From NCBI RefSeq assembly GCF_932294415.1, contig NC_065543.1:46153777-46217776 (forward strand): a DNA stretch of 64,000 nt, in the 5' to 3' direction. Each line of letters opens with the position of its first letter. The stretch's first letter is position 1. Shown piece by piece: positions 32,603-45,640 of the stretch. A program made the position numbers and the translations under genes. The notes beneath the pieces are model-generated. The model searched no databases. It was not told the DNA's origin and was given only the letters and a program-made list of their open reading frames with translations. The stretch is from Quercus robur. Taxonomy: Eukaryota; Streptophyta; Magnoliopsida; Fagales; Fagaceae.

Positions 32603-33220
32603 TGTTGATCTAATACTAAAAAAGAGAGCAAAATTTGTGGCTAATTTGAGGCAGTCGGGCCTACAAATTTATCATCTAGCTTAATGTTTCCCATTCTGGA
32701 TGACTAGGATGGGGTTCTTGTTTTTTAAGACCTATGAAACTTTCTTTTATGGTTTGTGTGATTGATGCAAGAGATAGTGGGAAGATAGATTTATTACATT
32801 TTATTTGATTTTATGTAGCAAGGGCAATTTTGTAATTTCTTAATATTCTGGAATGGGTTATGTAATAGTCCATTTGTTCTTATTTTAGTTTAGTTATTTA
32901 GTTGAGGCTTAGTAATAAAAGCCTTTTTAAGAAATCCTAGTTCTACTAGGAATAGGTACTAGACTTGTATTTAAAGGGTTGTAATGCTTTCTTTTGATGA
33001 TGAAGACTAATCTATTTTTAGAATTTAAGAGCTCTTAAGCTTTCTTTTATATTTTGTGCAATGCAACCTTCTTTAAGATGTGATGCTAAGGAATGTGATG
33101 CTTACGAAGTCTAGGTGTGATGCCTAGAAAGTTATACTTTCTTTAATTTTAATATTCACGGTAGGGGTGACAAAATCAACCTAAACCCACCCAATTATGA
33201 TCCTAGTATCATTTTTACAA
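32603..33220. other. LTR-like AT-rich sequence
   Basis: From TGATGCAAGAGATAG (32763) the text resembles an LTR, with TTTAGTTTAGTTATTTAG, AGTAATAAAAGCC and TTGTATTTAAAGGGTTG. No borders, target duplication or internal region was found. No gene is recognised. Confidence 0.3.
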
Positions 33221-33224
33221 ATCA

Positions 33225-34545
33225 ATAAACTCTAAAATACCCCCAAAACCACTAAAAAAATTTTAAAATATCCCCTAAACCTAAAAAAAAATTGACCAAA
33301 ATATCCCTTAAATCTATAAAATGACATAAATACCCTCGAAACTTAAAAATTAGCCAAAATATCCCTAAACCTAAAGAATGACCAGAATACCTCTGAAACC
33401 TAAAAAATGATCAAATACCCCCTAAAATCTGAAAATTACCAAAATACCCCTAAAACTTATAAATGACAAAAATATCCCCAAAACCCAAAAAAAATTACCA
33501 AAATACCCCTAAAAACCAAAAAATGATCATAATATCCCTAAAACCAAAAAATGACCAAAATACCCTCAAAACCTTAAAAATGACTAAAATACTTCCGAAA
33601 TTTAAAAAATGGTCAAAACAACCCTAAAGCATAAAAATTGATCAAAATATCATAAAAACATTAACATGACCAAAATAGCCCCCGGAACCTTAAAAATGGC
33701 CAAAATAACCCCTAAGTCTAAAAATTGACGAAAATAGCCCTGAAACTTAAAAATGACCAAAATACCCCCTAAACTTAAAAAATGACCAAAATATCCTCAA
33801 ATTTATAAAGTGACTAAAATACCCCTAAACCTTTAAAATGATCCCAATAAACCCAAAACCACTAAAAATGCCACAAACAACCTGAAACCTCTAAAACAAC
33901 CAACATACCACTAATCTTATAATATGAACAAAAACATCTGAAGCCTCTAAAGTTACCAAAATAAGGGTTTGGGATATTTTGGATGTTTCAAGGGTATTTT
34001 CCTTAAGTTAAAGGTACTACGAGTATTTCAGTCATTTTGTAGGTTTCGAGGGAATGTCACTAATTTTTTAGGTTTTAGGGGTGTTCGTTAATTTTTAGAT
34101 TTAGGGGCAATTTTGGTAATTTTATATGTTTTGGACGTCTTTTAGTCACTTTTTAGGTTTTGAGAATATTTTAGTCATTCTTTAGGTTTTTGGGGTATTT
34201 TAGTCATTTTTCAACTTTAGGGGGTATTTTGTATTTTGGTTATATTTTAGTTTTAGGGGGGATTTTGGTAATTTTTTAGGTTTAGGCTGTATTTTATCGA
34301 CTTACAAGTTTAAGGGGCATTTTTTTCATTTTATAGGTCTCAAGGTATTTTGGTCATTTTAAGGTGGAGGGGATATTTTGGTCATTTTCTAGAGTTCTGG
34401 GGTATTTTGGTTAATTTTTTTAGTTTCAAGTGTATTTCGATCATTTTGTAGGTTTAGAGGGTATTTTGGTCATTTTAAGGTTTCTATTTTGGTCAATTTT
34501 TAGGCTTTAGGGTTATTTTGGCCACTTTTTAGGTTTTGGGGGTGT
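33225..34545. repeat. Strand-switching 27-30 bp minisatellite
   Basis: From about 33225 to 33965 the plus strand has about 25 degenerate units of the type AAAATGACCAAAATACCCC followed by TAAACCT. From about 33965 to 34545 the same word appears as its complement (AGGTTTAGGGGTATTTTGG, TCATTTTT). The two arms together form an imperfect inverted repeat of about 1.3 kb with a sharp switch near AAAATAAGGGTTTGGG. There is no open frame and no obvious transposon terminus. Confidence 0.85.
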
Positions 34546-35374
34546 ATTGGCTTTGGCTGTATGGGCTCAAGCCCTTGGGCCCGAGCAACCCAGAATGGCC
34601 TATGTGACCAAGGCCCTTTGACATTAGGCTAGGACCAATCCACTGGTAGATGTGCCTAGGTCAAGCTATAATGTTAGGGGAATCGTATTGTGTTCGGGAC
34701 CGTGTTAGGCCCGGTGCAAGCAAATAACCAAGGGGATCCAACAATAGGATAGGGCAAATTTAGGTTGGAAGCTGGCCGCGGTTAGTGCCTTTGGGGAATC
34801 CACTGCCAAACACTATTTGACGTCTAGAACAAGTTTCGAGAGAACTTTCAAAAGATATGATTTTTCTAGGGATTAGAAGTAAAAGTGGGATTGCATAGAA
34901 ACCAATGAAAGGTAATAATTTAAGTCTCACTAATGGGGGGCTATGTAAGGGACAGAAGGCACACAAATGGGGTGGGTGGTGCATTTTGGGAGAAAAATTA
35001 GATAAAGAAAGAGAGAGAGAGTGGAGGGAAGGAGTGAACAAGGGGAGTAAAGGTGACCAAATATTTTGCCTATAGGAAGAGGGTGTTCGGTCAAAGTCTT
35101 GAGGGACGTTTGATCTTTGGGCTGTAAGGGCTACGTTTGAGGCATAACCTGTAGGATAGTAAGGGCTCTATGGGTCTCTATGTATGGGCTTTGGTTTAAT
35201 TTATTAGGGTTAAATAGTAGTCCTTGTACTATTAGGAATCCTAATACTACAAGCAAGAGTCTTTATATATATAGAATGCTCAATGTATTTAAGGAGTAGA
35301 ATGAGTTGATTAATAAAATTGAGCCTTTTAAGCAATAGGCATGTTGGCCTTTGTTGTTTCTTTTCTCTTTCTCC
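34546..35374. other. Unclassified, possibly LTR-derived
   Basis: Includes GGCTCAAGCCCTTGGGCCCGAG (34565-34586) and a GA-rich stretch near 34995-35030. At 35205-35360 there is an LTR-tail-like block (TCTTTATATATATAGAATGC, TTAATAAAATTGAGCC) that abuts the truncated LINE 3' end. No coding recognised. Confidence 0.35.
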
Positions 35375-37390
35375 GCCATAACCCACAACCATGAGCCCTA
35401 CTACAAGCTCTAGTGCACCATCCCCTTTTCCCTCCCCATATTTCATGGCTATGACCCTTTGCCACAGATGAGAGGTTTCATTGCCATACCTCCAAAGCCA
35501 TTTCCCTAAAAGGGCCTGATTAAAAGGCGCCAACTTCCGGATTCCTAAACCACCCAACTCACGTGGTAAGCAAACATTTTCCCTAGCCACCAAAAAATAT
35601 TTGAAACGCTTAACTGATGAACCCCACAAGAAGTTCCTTTGAATGCGTTCTAATCTAGATGCCACAGCTTTGGGGATAGTAAAAAGGGAAAGGTAATAAG
35701 TCGGAAGGCTTGAAAGGGTACTCTTCAGCAAGGTGAGTCTACCACCCTTTGACAAATAAAGCCGCTTCCAACCTGAAAGATTCTTTTCCATCCTCTTAAG
35801 GATCAGATTCCAAATGGAGGGCGTTTTATACAAAGTTCCCAAAGGCATACCCAAATAAGTCATAGGCAAATTGCCCACTCTGCACTGAAGGATATTAGTC
35901 AAAGACTGAATGTTACGCACATCCCTAACAGGGACAATTTCACTTTTCCCCACATTCACCTTCAAACCAGTAAAAGCTTGAAAACAAGTCAAAGCCAACC
36001 TAATAGACAGAATCTGTTTTCTAGAGGCATCACAAAAAAGAATGATATCATCAGTAAATAAAAGATGGGAAACACGGATACCAGTAGAATGAATAGGACC
36101 CACATGAAAACCCTGAATGAAACCACCTTCCTCAGTTTTCTTCATGATACGGCTTAAGACCTCCATGATCAAAAGAAATAGGAGGGGAGACAAAGGATTG
36201 CCTTGTTTGAGACCTCTAGAGTTACCAAAGAAACCAGCAGGAGATCCATTAACCAAAACTGAGAAGCGAACGGTAGAGACACGAAGTCTTTATCCATCTC
36301 CTCCATCTATCCCCAAATCTCATCCTCTCCAATAGATAAAACAAAGTGTCCCAATTCACACGGTCATAAGCTTTTTCGATATCTAACTTACACACCACCC
36401 CCGGGGTACAACACTTCAGTCTACTGTCTAAACATTCATTAGCAATAAGCACTGAATCCAAAATCTGTATGCCACCAACAAAAGAATTTTGAGACTCCGA
36501 AATAAGATTATCCAGGACCTTCCTCAATCTGTTAGCTAAAACCTTGGACAAAAGCTTATACACATTGCCTACTAAGCTGATAGTCCTAAAATCTTTAATT
36601 TTCAATGCATTGTTTTTTTTTTTTTTTTTTTTTTTTGGGAATCAAAGATAGAAACGAAGCATTTAGAGACCGTTCAAACTCTGAGCTCTTATGAAAATGA
36701 TCAAAAAAAGCCATGAAATCTCTTTCCACAACACTCCAGCATTTTTGAAAAAAGACCATAGTGAAACCATCAGGACCTGGGGCTTTATCACCGTCCATCT
36801 CTTGAAGAACCTTTACCACTTCCTCCTTAGAAAAATCCCTCTCTAAATCAAGCCGCTCATCCTCTTCAATGCTAGAAAACTCTAATCCATCCATAGAAGG
36901 GCGCCAAGTATCTGACTCAAAGTAAAAACTCTGATAAAAAATGACCACCTTAGACCTCACATCTTCCTTATCCTCATAGAGGACACCATCCACCTCTATA
37001 CCCTGAAGATAATTAGTTCTTCTGTGGGAGTTTGCAACCCGATGAAAAAAGCGAGTAGTATTGTCCCCCTCCTTCACAAATAAAATCCGGGACTTTTATT
37101 GCTAAGAAATCTCCTCCAAAGAGGCAAGATGCGCAATCTCTCTTTTAATCTGAGTACGACAAGTTAGATCCTTATGAGAAAGGCCTGACAGGTCCTCCCT
37201 AGCATCCAAACCCAACAATTCTGATAAAAGACATTTCTTCCTAAAGGCCAAGTTCCCAAAATCCTCCTTATTCCACTTTTTCAGGTCCTCTTTAAGAGCT
37301 TTTAGTTTACGACCCAAAATAAAGCTAGGAGAACCCGAAAAGCAATACCCATTCCACCATTGCCGAACTCTCTCTACAAAACCCTCTTCT
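35375..37390 (-). pseudogene. LINE reverse transcriptase region, decayed
   Basis: Minus strand. From 37077 down: [39 protein letters not shown], then [24 protein letters not shown] and [13 protein letters not shown] (36249-36605). After a frameshift, [32 protein letters not shown] (catalytic DD kept, Thr replacing the usual Ala), [20 protein letters not shown] and [12 protein letters not shown]. These are the ordered RT blocks of plant LINEs (non-LTR retrotransposons, copied from RNA at a nicked target). A run of about 21 A (T on plus, about 36612-36637) sits in the frame after IPKK and breaks it. Downstream of MKYGEGKG a further indel shifts the frame, and similarity stops near 35375. No poly-A tail marks a 3' end. 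Confidence 0.9.
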
Positions 37391-38106
37391 TTCAACTACA
37401 TATTCTCAAACTTAAAGGCACTTTGGCCTTTATTAACACTACCCACCACCATCAACAGAGGGCAATGATCAGAAACTACACGAGGGAGAACCCTTTAAGA
37501 CACGTTTCTAAAGTGATCCACCCAATCCATCAAAGCTAAGGTTCTACCGATTCTTGACATACAATCTGACTCCGAATCTCTAAACCAAGTAAACGAAGCC
37601 CCTTCAAGGGGTAAGTCCACAAGGTAATTAGCCTCAATGAAGTCTGAAAAAGCAAACATAGCCAGACTAAAAGCCTCACAACCAAATCTCTCACTCGAAT
37701 ATCGAATGGTATTGAAATCCCCAAAAACATACCATGCTGTATTCCACCTGGAGTGCATCCTTGAGAGTTCTTCCCACAGAGCACCCCGCTAAGAATCCTC
37801 ATTAGGCCCATACACTCCTGAACAAGCCCAAACAAAATCATCTACAACCCCCTTGAATAAAACATTAACAAAATACCGCCCAACAACACAATCAACTTTT
37901 TCAACAACTCTTTTGTCCCAAACCAGTAACACCCCACCTGCAGTATTGACTGCATCTAGAACAACTCAATCTAGAAAAGGACTACCCCAAAGGCTTCAAA
38001 CCACAGAAGAGTTTAAAGAAGACAGCTTAGTTTCTTGAAAGCAAACTATATCACTCACTTTTGAGGATTATTTAATCCCCTAACATTCCATGATAGCAGC
38101 CGTAAA
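37391..38106 (-). pseudogene. LINE apurinic-type endonuclease region, decayed
   Basis: Starts MSLRLLSWNVRGLNNPQK at about 38106 (minus), the usual opening of the LINE endonuclease that nicks the target. Stops and frameshifts follow. Later it has YVFGDFNTIR (GDFN motif, about 37720-37735), GASFTWFRDSES and [12 protein letters not shown] (SDH motif, about 37450-37480). RIGRTL stands where RLDR is usual, another damaged site. It leads into the RT part without a gap. Confidence 0.85.
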
Positions 38107-40200
38107 CTCATTTAAAACTAGTAATCGCCCCCGTACCTACTGAAAGGTCTTTGTTCCTCCCCTTAGATGTTACCCCATCATAATTAATAGAGGAAAACAA
38201 ACCTTTGAGTTCCCTAATCCCTTTCGGCTTATAGTTCTCATTACCATTAGAAGAGCCAACACTGACAACATCAATACAATCTTGTTCGGGAAGACGAAAC
38301 AAAGCCAGACATTGCTCTTCATGCTTTACAATAGGAAAACCCACAATTCTACAAAAAAATTTCATCAGACTACAAACCCATTTCGAGTTTTCCTCCGCTG
38401 ACCCCCGAAACTCTCCCTCATCACCTTCCTGGATCACCTCCAACTCCTTATGTCCATTGGGATCCCATTTAGAAAGAGGTGAGCATTCCAAAAAACCATT
38501 CTCATCCTCACCATGAAAAAAACCACTGGGATTAACCACACTGTGCTTCCATTGACTCAGAAGATGTTCAAGTCCATCCTGAAGCAACTTAACCCCACCC
38601 ACTTGGCTCGGCAACACAGGCTCAGCATTAGGACTACTCCAATCTCCTCCCTTCTCACCTGAATCCACCATAAAGTCATCTTTCTCTCCAATTGTTCACC
38701 ACTGCGGCGGAAAGCCCAAAAAAGCACCCCACCGTCGCATTCGCAAGCACCGCTGCTATCACCAGCGATCCTCCCTTTTCATCGTCACTAGCTATCGGAG
38801 TATGGGTCACAACCCCCATCCTCCGTTTGTTCACCACCGCATCGAAAGGCCCAGGACAGCACCCTACCTTCACACTCGCCGACGCCGCCGCTGTCACCGG
38901 CGATTCGGAGACCTCCATCGTTCTCGCAGGAGCTGCTACTGACACCAGCGACCCAAGAAACTCCCTCGAGCTTCCTCTGGAGCTCTCCCCTCCAGCCCAC
39001 GAAGCCAGACCCACATAAGCATCTATTAAGGCCACGAGTATGACCAAAGAACCCTTAAGTGGCGGAACAGAATCCACGGGCTAGGCTGGAGCAGGCCCAC
39101 CAGGATGTGTTTAAGAATTTCTGGCCTGCCACTTACGTCCTTAGGCCAACTAAAATCCTTTGCATCCAAGTAAGTCACTGAACATTTCCCGCCTTCAATT
39201 TTGCACACTCTCAAAGCCAAACAAGCAGGGGTCAGCTTAAAAGTACAAGTTCGCGTGGGTCTGTCATTAATGACTGAAATTTTTCCTTTTAAAACTAAAC
39301 CATTCTTTGCATGGCCTTCAGGAATCCTGTTCTGCCCCAAAATAGCTCCAAATTTTTTAAAATTCCTAAACTTATGCTGATGCCTAACAGCAGACAAAAT
39401 TTTCCCACTCCAGTCACCACCAGCAAACTGACCACCTCCACCACCACCATTTTTGAAGGGTGCTTCAGCCATAGAAACTAGTTTAGCACCAGTGAAAAAA
39501 TCCCTCATCTCTCTTTGAAACAGAGACCAACCTACATGGCTGGAGCTTGCTGGTATCATAACACACCCTCGACGAGCCCCACCAAAGTATTCAACTATGA
39601 CCACAAAAACACCAGCCTTATTCGACCTCCCACAAAATTCCAACAATTTATTATTATCCCGGAACTGTTTGCACATGGAAACTTTCCCCGGAACCCAATC
39701 ATGAATATCAGCATAACAAGAAAGGATCCACCCCAATCCTTTACGACCTACCCAGATAGTATGCTTGACATGCTAGCTACTCTCATGAATAGCATACGAA
39801 TCATGTCGCCCACCATTGAAGGAAAAAGAGAAAAGTTTTGCATCAATACGAAAAGGAAACTTTCTACCCCCTTGAACCGATATCATGGGAGAGGTAATAA
39901 GGTTTGAAGCTGGTTTGGAATCATTTAAAGGTGGGGAGATAACAGTATCAGTTTTAGATAGGGATATAGTAGGTAACTGTGGAGGTGTAGGCACAGAAAG
40001 CTTAATAGGCAATGTGGATGGTTGTAAGGGGTGTGATGGTGGGCAAAAACTAGAAGGGATAGAGGGATGACAAAAGGTGTATGGAGGTAAACCAAAAGGT
40101 GGGAGTTGAGGTGTAAAAAGAAAAGAAAAGGGAGGGAGGGAAGGAATCTGTGGTACAGCCGGTGGTAGGAAGGGGAAGAGAGAGGGAGTAGGGGCAAGTT
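38107..40200 (-). pseudogene. LINE N-terminal (ORF1-like) region, decayed
   Basis: Three minus-strand blocks. 39026-40012 has FRIDAKLFSFSFNGG, GWILSCYADIHDWVPGKV and NKAGVFVVIVEYFGG...RRGCVMIPASSSHVGW, typical of the N-terminal part of plant LINE proteins, then a Gly run (GGGGGG). 38676-39077 is Ala/Val/Ser-rich. 38108-38671 is an acidic linker (KWDPNGHKELEVIQEGDEGE) ending immediately before the endonuclease start. One in-frame stop near 39770 and frame breaks separate the blocks. No CCHC knuckle was found. Plus-strand frames over the same DNA are shadows. Confidence 0.7.
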
Positions 40201-40639
40201 GAAGGTGGGGGTGAGGGTAGGGGTGGGAGAGACTACATGCTTTTGGGGCTAATATTCACATAAAGCAAGTGGAGAAGAGGAAGGGTAGATCCTATGTTTG
40301 ATTTTTTTTTTTTTTTTCCCCTGTAATAGTAGAGGTGAATTCAATAAGCTGTTTGCAATCAAGACCCCAAGTTTCCCAGATTAGGTCCAAGTACAGCCCC
40401 TGTATTCCCCACAAGTTCAATGCCTTTTTCTTCCACAAATTCCTTTGTTCCAAGCACTAGTCAGGTGCCCCCATAGTAAACACAACCCAACATTGTTTTT
40501 CCATTTCAAGGTGCTTGGTTATATGGAAGGGAATCAGCCTTACCATCCATCATTGATCTGTTCTTTGATTGGCTACATAGTATTGAAAGCTTTTTTCAGA
40601 TGGTATAGCTTTAGTGAAGAGTGAAAACTCTTTTTTGCA
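40201..40639. other. Junction between LINE and gag fragment
   Basis: Contains a T run (40301-40318) and low-complexity purine sequence to the left. No coding recognised. The LINE 5' end probably lies near 40200-40260. Confidence 0.4.
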
Positions 40640-41243
40640 TAAACTAAACTCAAAGGTACAGCTAGAATATGGTGGGAAAAGTATCAACAAACTCACTATA
40701 TTGCCATTCGATCATGGGAAGACATGCGAAATGCTATGACTCGTTACTTTATAGCACCTAATTACAAGTAGCAAGCCCACTTACAATTTACATAGTTGGT
40801 GCAAGGAAGTTATTCAGTTGAAGAGTATAGCAACAAATTCTACAGCTTGGCTATGGGATCAAGATTCCCATGGAATGAAGATGTGATGATTTCTATGTAT
40901 CGCCAAAGTTTGAATCCTAATATTTCTTCGAGTTTGGCTGCAAGTAGGCTTTATACTATGGCAGATGCAATTCAAATTGCATACCAAATGGAAGAGGACT
41001 AAAAAGAAGGCCTTAATAAGAGCTCCAATGGCAAGCAATATTAGAGGTGAGAGAACAATTGTGGATGTTAATTTGGAGAAGTCTATTGATAAGTCTCAAG
41101 GTAATTCTTATCAACCAAACAAGAATGTTCGTTCTAATACTTCTACATCACAAGGGAGTAGTTCTAATTCTAGAGCAAAGTGCTTTAATTGTGGAGGTTT
41201 TGGCCATATGTCTTTTCAATTTCCTTCAAACTTGCTTAGGTGA
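40640..41243 (+). pseudogene. Ty3/gypsy-type gag fragment with damaged zinc knuckle
   Basis: From 40646 the frame reads KLKGTARIWWEKYQQ, SWEDMRNAMTRYFIAPNY, two stops, then VQGSYSVEEYSNKFYSLAM, then NPNISSSLAASRLYTMADAI and QIAYQMEED. This is the usual gag order. In another frame, CFNCGGFGHMSFQF (about 41187-41228) is a CX2CX4HX4C knuckle whose last Cys is Phe. The fragment ends soon after, with no protease or RT downstream. It is non-functional. Confidence 0.8.
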
Positions 41244-44200
41244 GTTGCATTTGGAATAGAAATTAATCTTGGCACATGCTCATAATTACCATTTGATGTA
41301 GGATTTTAAGCGGATTTATCAAGAAATGCTTGTCATTAGTTTTAATTGAGTCCAACAGTTTTACATTTATTTTATTTTACTTTGGTCCCATGAAGTTTAT
41401 CTTTTGGTTAATTTATTTAACTATCATAACATTTTATTGAGTGTGTTTAAGGTCTGTTGATGAGAAGTGGCTTAATTCTGGAGTATTCCCCAAGTAGCCA
41501 ATTTTGGACATATCTGCTACCAACTCATGCTTAGCCAGCACGCAATTCATGCTTGGACAGCACACACACCCCTAGCCTCCGTCCCACACATGCTAAGCAC
41601 TACACATATAAAACCCTCACATTCCTGGCTGATGAAAATGGAGGAGCATCCATAAGAAAACCCTAGTAAAACCCATAGCAAAGAGAGAAATCTCACTAGC
41701 CCTCTCTCATTCTCTCCCTTTTCCTCCATCTCCTACCCAAGAAAAACCTCCCAAAAACCCAACAAAAAATCACCCCAAATCCTCAAAAAGCGCACTGCAA
41801 GAAACCTAAAGGAGCAGCAAAGGACAGAAGAAAAAGAGGAAGAAGCAGACTCAAAACATCAACAAAGAACCCAAACAAAATCAGGAGCTTTTTCTCTCCC
41901 ATTTTTTTTACTCATTTATTTGAGTTTTGATTTAGTTGAATCTAACATACTCATTGTGTTTCCCTTTCAGCCAAGCATTAACAGAACCAACAATAACAAG
42001 AACAACCATCATCAAGCATTAAAGCAGAAAGAATAAAATGGGAAAAGAAAAAGGGAGGAACCAAACATCAACAAAGACAAGCAGATTCAAAGCTACCACT
42101 ATATGAAAATAGAGTAATCTCTACAACTCTACTCCTCTGTTTACATTTCAGTCTCTGTGTACATCTTTGTCACACACACACACTTTGTGACTCTCTACTT
42201 CACACACACACATACCTACACTTTGTGGTTCCTGTATATGATAGCTTGCTCTACACAGTTTTCACACACAAAGTTTCACAACACTTAGCACACAAACACA
42301 TAAATCTAGCACACACACTTGTCCATGCGCCACCGCGTGAGCCCATGCGCCACCATTGTCTTGGTGTCTAGCAAACCAGTGAGTCTCTTCACCTCCATAT
42401 CCACTTTTTATGGTTCTTGCGCCATTCAAGGCTACCTTGGCTAGTAGATCGGAGAGTGGTTGGGTTTGAGAACAGAGGAGTCTCGGTGAGACCTAGGTTT
42501 GAGCTTAGAAGAGAGATGGGTTTCAATCGTGATTTTAGGCTGGGATGACCTATAGGGAGATTGAGAAGCACCCTCGTACTGTTTTTTGTTTATCACGGTG
42601 GAGCTTCGCAAGGAAGCTCCACCTGGGTTTAGATCGGAGAGGGAGATGGGAGCTTCAAGAGAGCTTAGAAAAGGGAGAGCTCGATGAGGGTTCTTGATGA
42701 AGAGCAATCTACTACCTGTGGTGGTGGCGCTAATCTATGATGACGAGCTCAAGCCATGAAGGTACGATGGAGGCTCGGCCTGAGAGAGTTCTAGGGATTA
42801 GAGAGGAAGCTTGGGTTTAGAGTGAGAGGAAGGGAACCCAGTGAAATTTTTGGTGAGGTGAGAACCATTGCCTGTGGTGGCGGCACTAATTTAAGGTGAT
42901 GAGCTTGAGTTGTTGACCATGAAGGGTTAGAGAGAGTTCAGGTCGAGAGCTTAGAGAAAGAGAAGCTTCTAGAGAGTAAGGTATACGGCTAGGGTAGAAG
43001 GGGGTTTTGATATAATTGGGTCGAGTCAAACTTTACCAGAGGCCCAATCCGGGTTGGATTCAACTCCCAAGCCTAGTGGCTTTAGCCCAACAATGCTTAG
43101 GTCGACAGCCCTTAGAGCCCAAATCTGAACCTTAGGTCTCTAGCCTTGATCCGATTGGATCAGCTTAGCCTTAAGCATCCTTGGACACCTTTGGGCCCAT
43201 CAGCTTTTAGAGTTCAAGCCCGCTTTCATTTTGATACACTTTTAGCCCATTTTCTTTTTAACAGGGATCCCATGCATGTTTTATTTTAATTAATAAAATG
43301 CCATCTTTTTGATAGGATATCGAATCATTTGAAGTAAAACATTCAAATGCCATCTTATATTCTATATTTGCATATTCACATATTTTTGCCATATTTGCAT
43401 TTTAATTCATTTTATCATGTTTGCTTCTAAATATGTTTTTTCCCATATTTGCATATTAATTCATAAATTTCCAAAAATCATGTTTTAATCCCAAAAATTC
43501 CTAAATTCATGTTTTTATCCCAAATTTCCCTAAATCTTGTTTTAGTGCACAAATTTCCCATAATCAAATTTTGGCCTTTCTCCAAAAATTCTCATTTTGA
43601 TCTGAAGTTTACAAAATTACATCTTGACCCCAAGCCTCTCTAAAATTGCAATAAAACCTTCAATCATTTCAAAAATCACAAAGAGGCTCTTGAACCCTTT
43701 GGAAGTTGTTGGAAGGCATTCAAACAACTTCGAAGGTTTTTTAATCATCTTTAAATCCACACTTTTTGCTTATTTTCATTTGAAATAATTGATTGGCACC
43801 TTCTATGATGTTTGCATGCCATGTCTAGATGTACATTCACATGCTCACATGTTTGCTTCCATGCTTCTTACCACATCTGTGTTTAGACCTACATGCTTAG
43901 ATGTACATTCACATGCTCACATGCTTGTTTACTTGCTTATATGTTCTATGTGCTTTATGCCATCTTCCGTGTGTTTGTGCGATCTATGCCATGTTTGTGT
44001 GCCTAAACCTAGGCTATGTTTGTCATGCCATGTGCTATTGTAGCCCTTTTGTCACTTTATCTTTCTTTCTTGTGTTTTTTGCCTAATGATTCGAACTCGA
44101 TCTAGACCCTATGGTCTTTGTCATCGTCTATACACTGAGGCCCACATCAAAGGGTTTGGATAACCCAACCTCTTGCTTCTATGCTTTATGCTTGTGTTAG

Positions 44201-45640
44201 CTTCTTTTATTTTAGGCTTTGCCATTTTTGGTGCCCTCCGCAGGCTTGATCTTGTTTGGTTACACTGGATGCCCATAAGGCCTCGTTCGGATGTAATCGC
44301 TTGGGATACGTCTCCAGATGCCGGGTCACTCCGTGCCTACCCTTTCCTTTTTCTGCTCCACGCACTGTTATGCTTACCATGCTTGTTTGTGCCACTTGTT
44401 GGTTTTCTATGCATTTTTACACGCTTGCTTACATGTCCATGCATGAGTTTTGTTTGCTAGTGTGTTGTCCACACTTCAACAAAATGAAGTTATGGATATT
44501 CAATCCAAACCTATATTTGTCCCTCACGGACACCACCTTTTGTGTGTTTTCTCGCTTGTTTGCCTGCTTATTGGTTTGCTTGCTTTAGTACTTCCTTGCT
44601 TGTCATGCCTATTGTACTTATGTACTTTATGCCTTTTCATATTCTCTTTGCACCCTTTCTTTCCATCACTTGTCTGTTGGTTTTTCATCTTTAAGGACGC
44701 ACAAAACTATGGCACGGTCTCCCAAGCGCAAGCAAAAAGGGCGCGAGCGCAAGTATGTGGGAATGGACCAAGCAGTTAAGTCAGTAGGTTTAAGAGTTTA
44801 GCCTTTCACTTTGCTTATGTCCTCCTTTAAACCTCCTTTCTTCCTCACTTTCTCCCCTAGATGGTTTGTGTTAGGTATATCATACTTTGTACCATTCGTC
44901 CTCATCTCTAGATTATAGCGACCCTTATTTATTTTCCTATACTGATATTTTGGGCTATGCTCTAGGGATGTAGGCATTTACTTTCCTGCTTTGTGTGCTT
45001 GCATTGTGCATGATGTATGTATATATACCTGCTTGCCCCCTTTCACTGTGATTGTCACAGTCTGTGCCACCTAAGGCAGGTGATGTCGAATTTCTGTTCC
45101 AAAAGTAAGGTGACTTGTCGCCAAATTTCGTCATAGAAATCTGGCACTTTGCTCAATGCCATAGGAAAGCACAGATTGAGACCATACCCATTCGAAAGCC
45201 AAACCTCAAAGCCCCTATGCATGTAAAGCCCCGATAACCAGTATAAAATCATGTTTTTGCTGCCAATTTTCAAAAATTATGGTTTTATCAAAACAAAGGA
45301 CTGTCCTTGGACAGACATTGTGAGGTGCCTAACACCTTCCCCACATGTAACCAAACTTCTAGACCTAAGATTCAAGATTTTCTTGTCATCAACATTAAAT
45401 TAGGAAAATTTTTTTTTTTTTTTTTTTTTAAACCTAAGATCGGTAATAAAATCAACTAAAAATAGGTGACCAATTACACCTTAGAAAAACCCAATGATTG
45501 ATGGCAACCCCACTCACCTTTGGTAATCTCTTAAAATTTTGCCCAGATTCCTGCCATAACGCCAATGGTAGACCTATATTCCTCCACCGAGAGAAAAAGA
45601 GCATTTGAAGATCTGCATGAAACATGTGCACCACCATCAC
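41244..45640. other. Long-LTR-like retroelement sequence without coding
   Basis: A leader-like stretch after a TATA box (TATAAAA, 41607-41613) contains CT- and CA-rich text and no stable frame. From 43260 to 45050 the sequence is Cys/Leu/Phe-rich on translation and repetitive (ATGTACATTCACATGCTCACATG at about 43829 and 43899). The 45060-45640 block, read on the minus strand, has GGGGAAGGTGTTAGGCACC and GGTGAGTGGGGTTGCC, which I associate with long LTRs of Tat/Ogre-type elements. Borders were not found. Genes: none recognised. Confidence 0.35.

Noticed and set aside
38692..39018. Plus-strand 108-codon frame
   Set aside because: Antisense shadow of the LINE N-terminal region.
44173..44779. Several Cys/Leu/Phe-rich plus-strand frames
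   Set aside because: Overlapping frames in long-LTR-like repetitive sequence; no conserved motif. A small basic frame at 44709-44803 was also set aside for lack of support.
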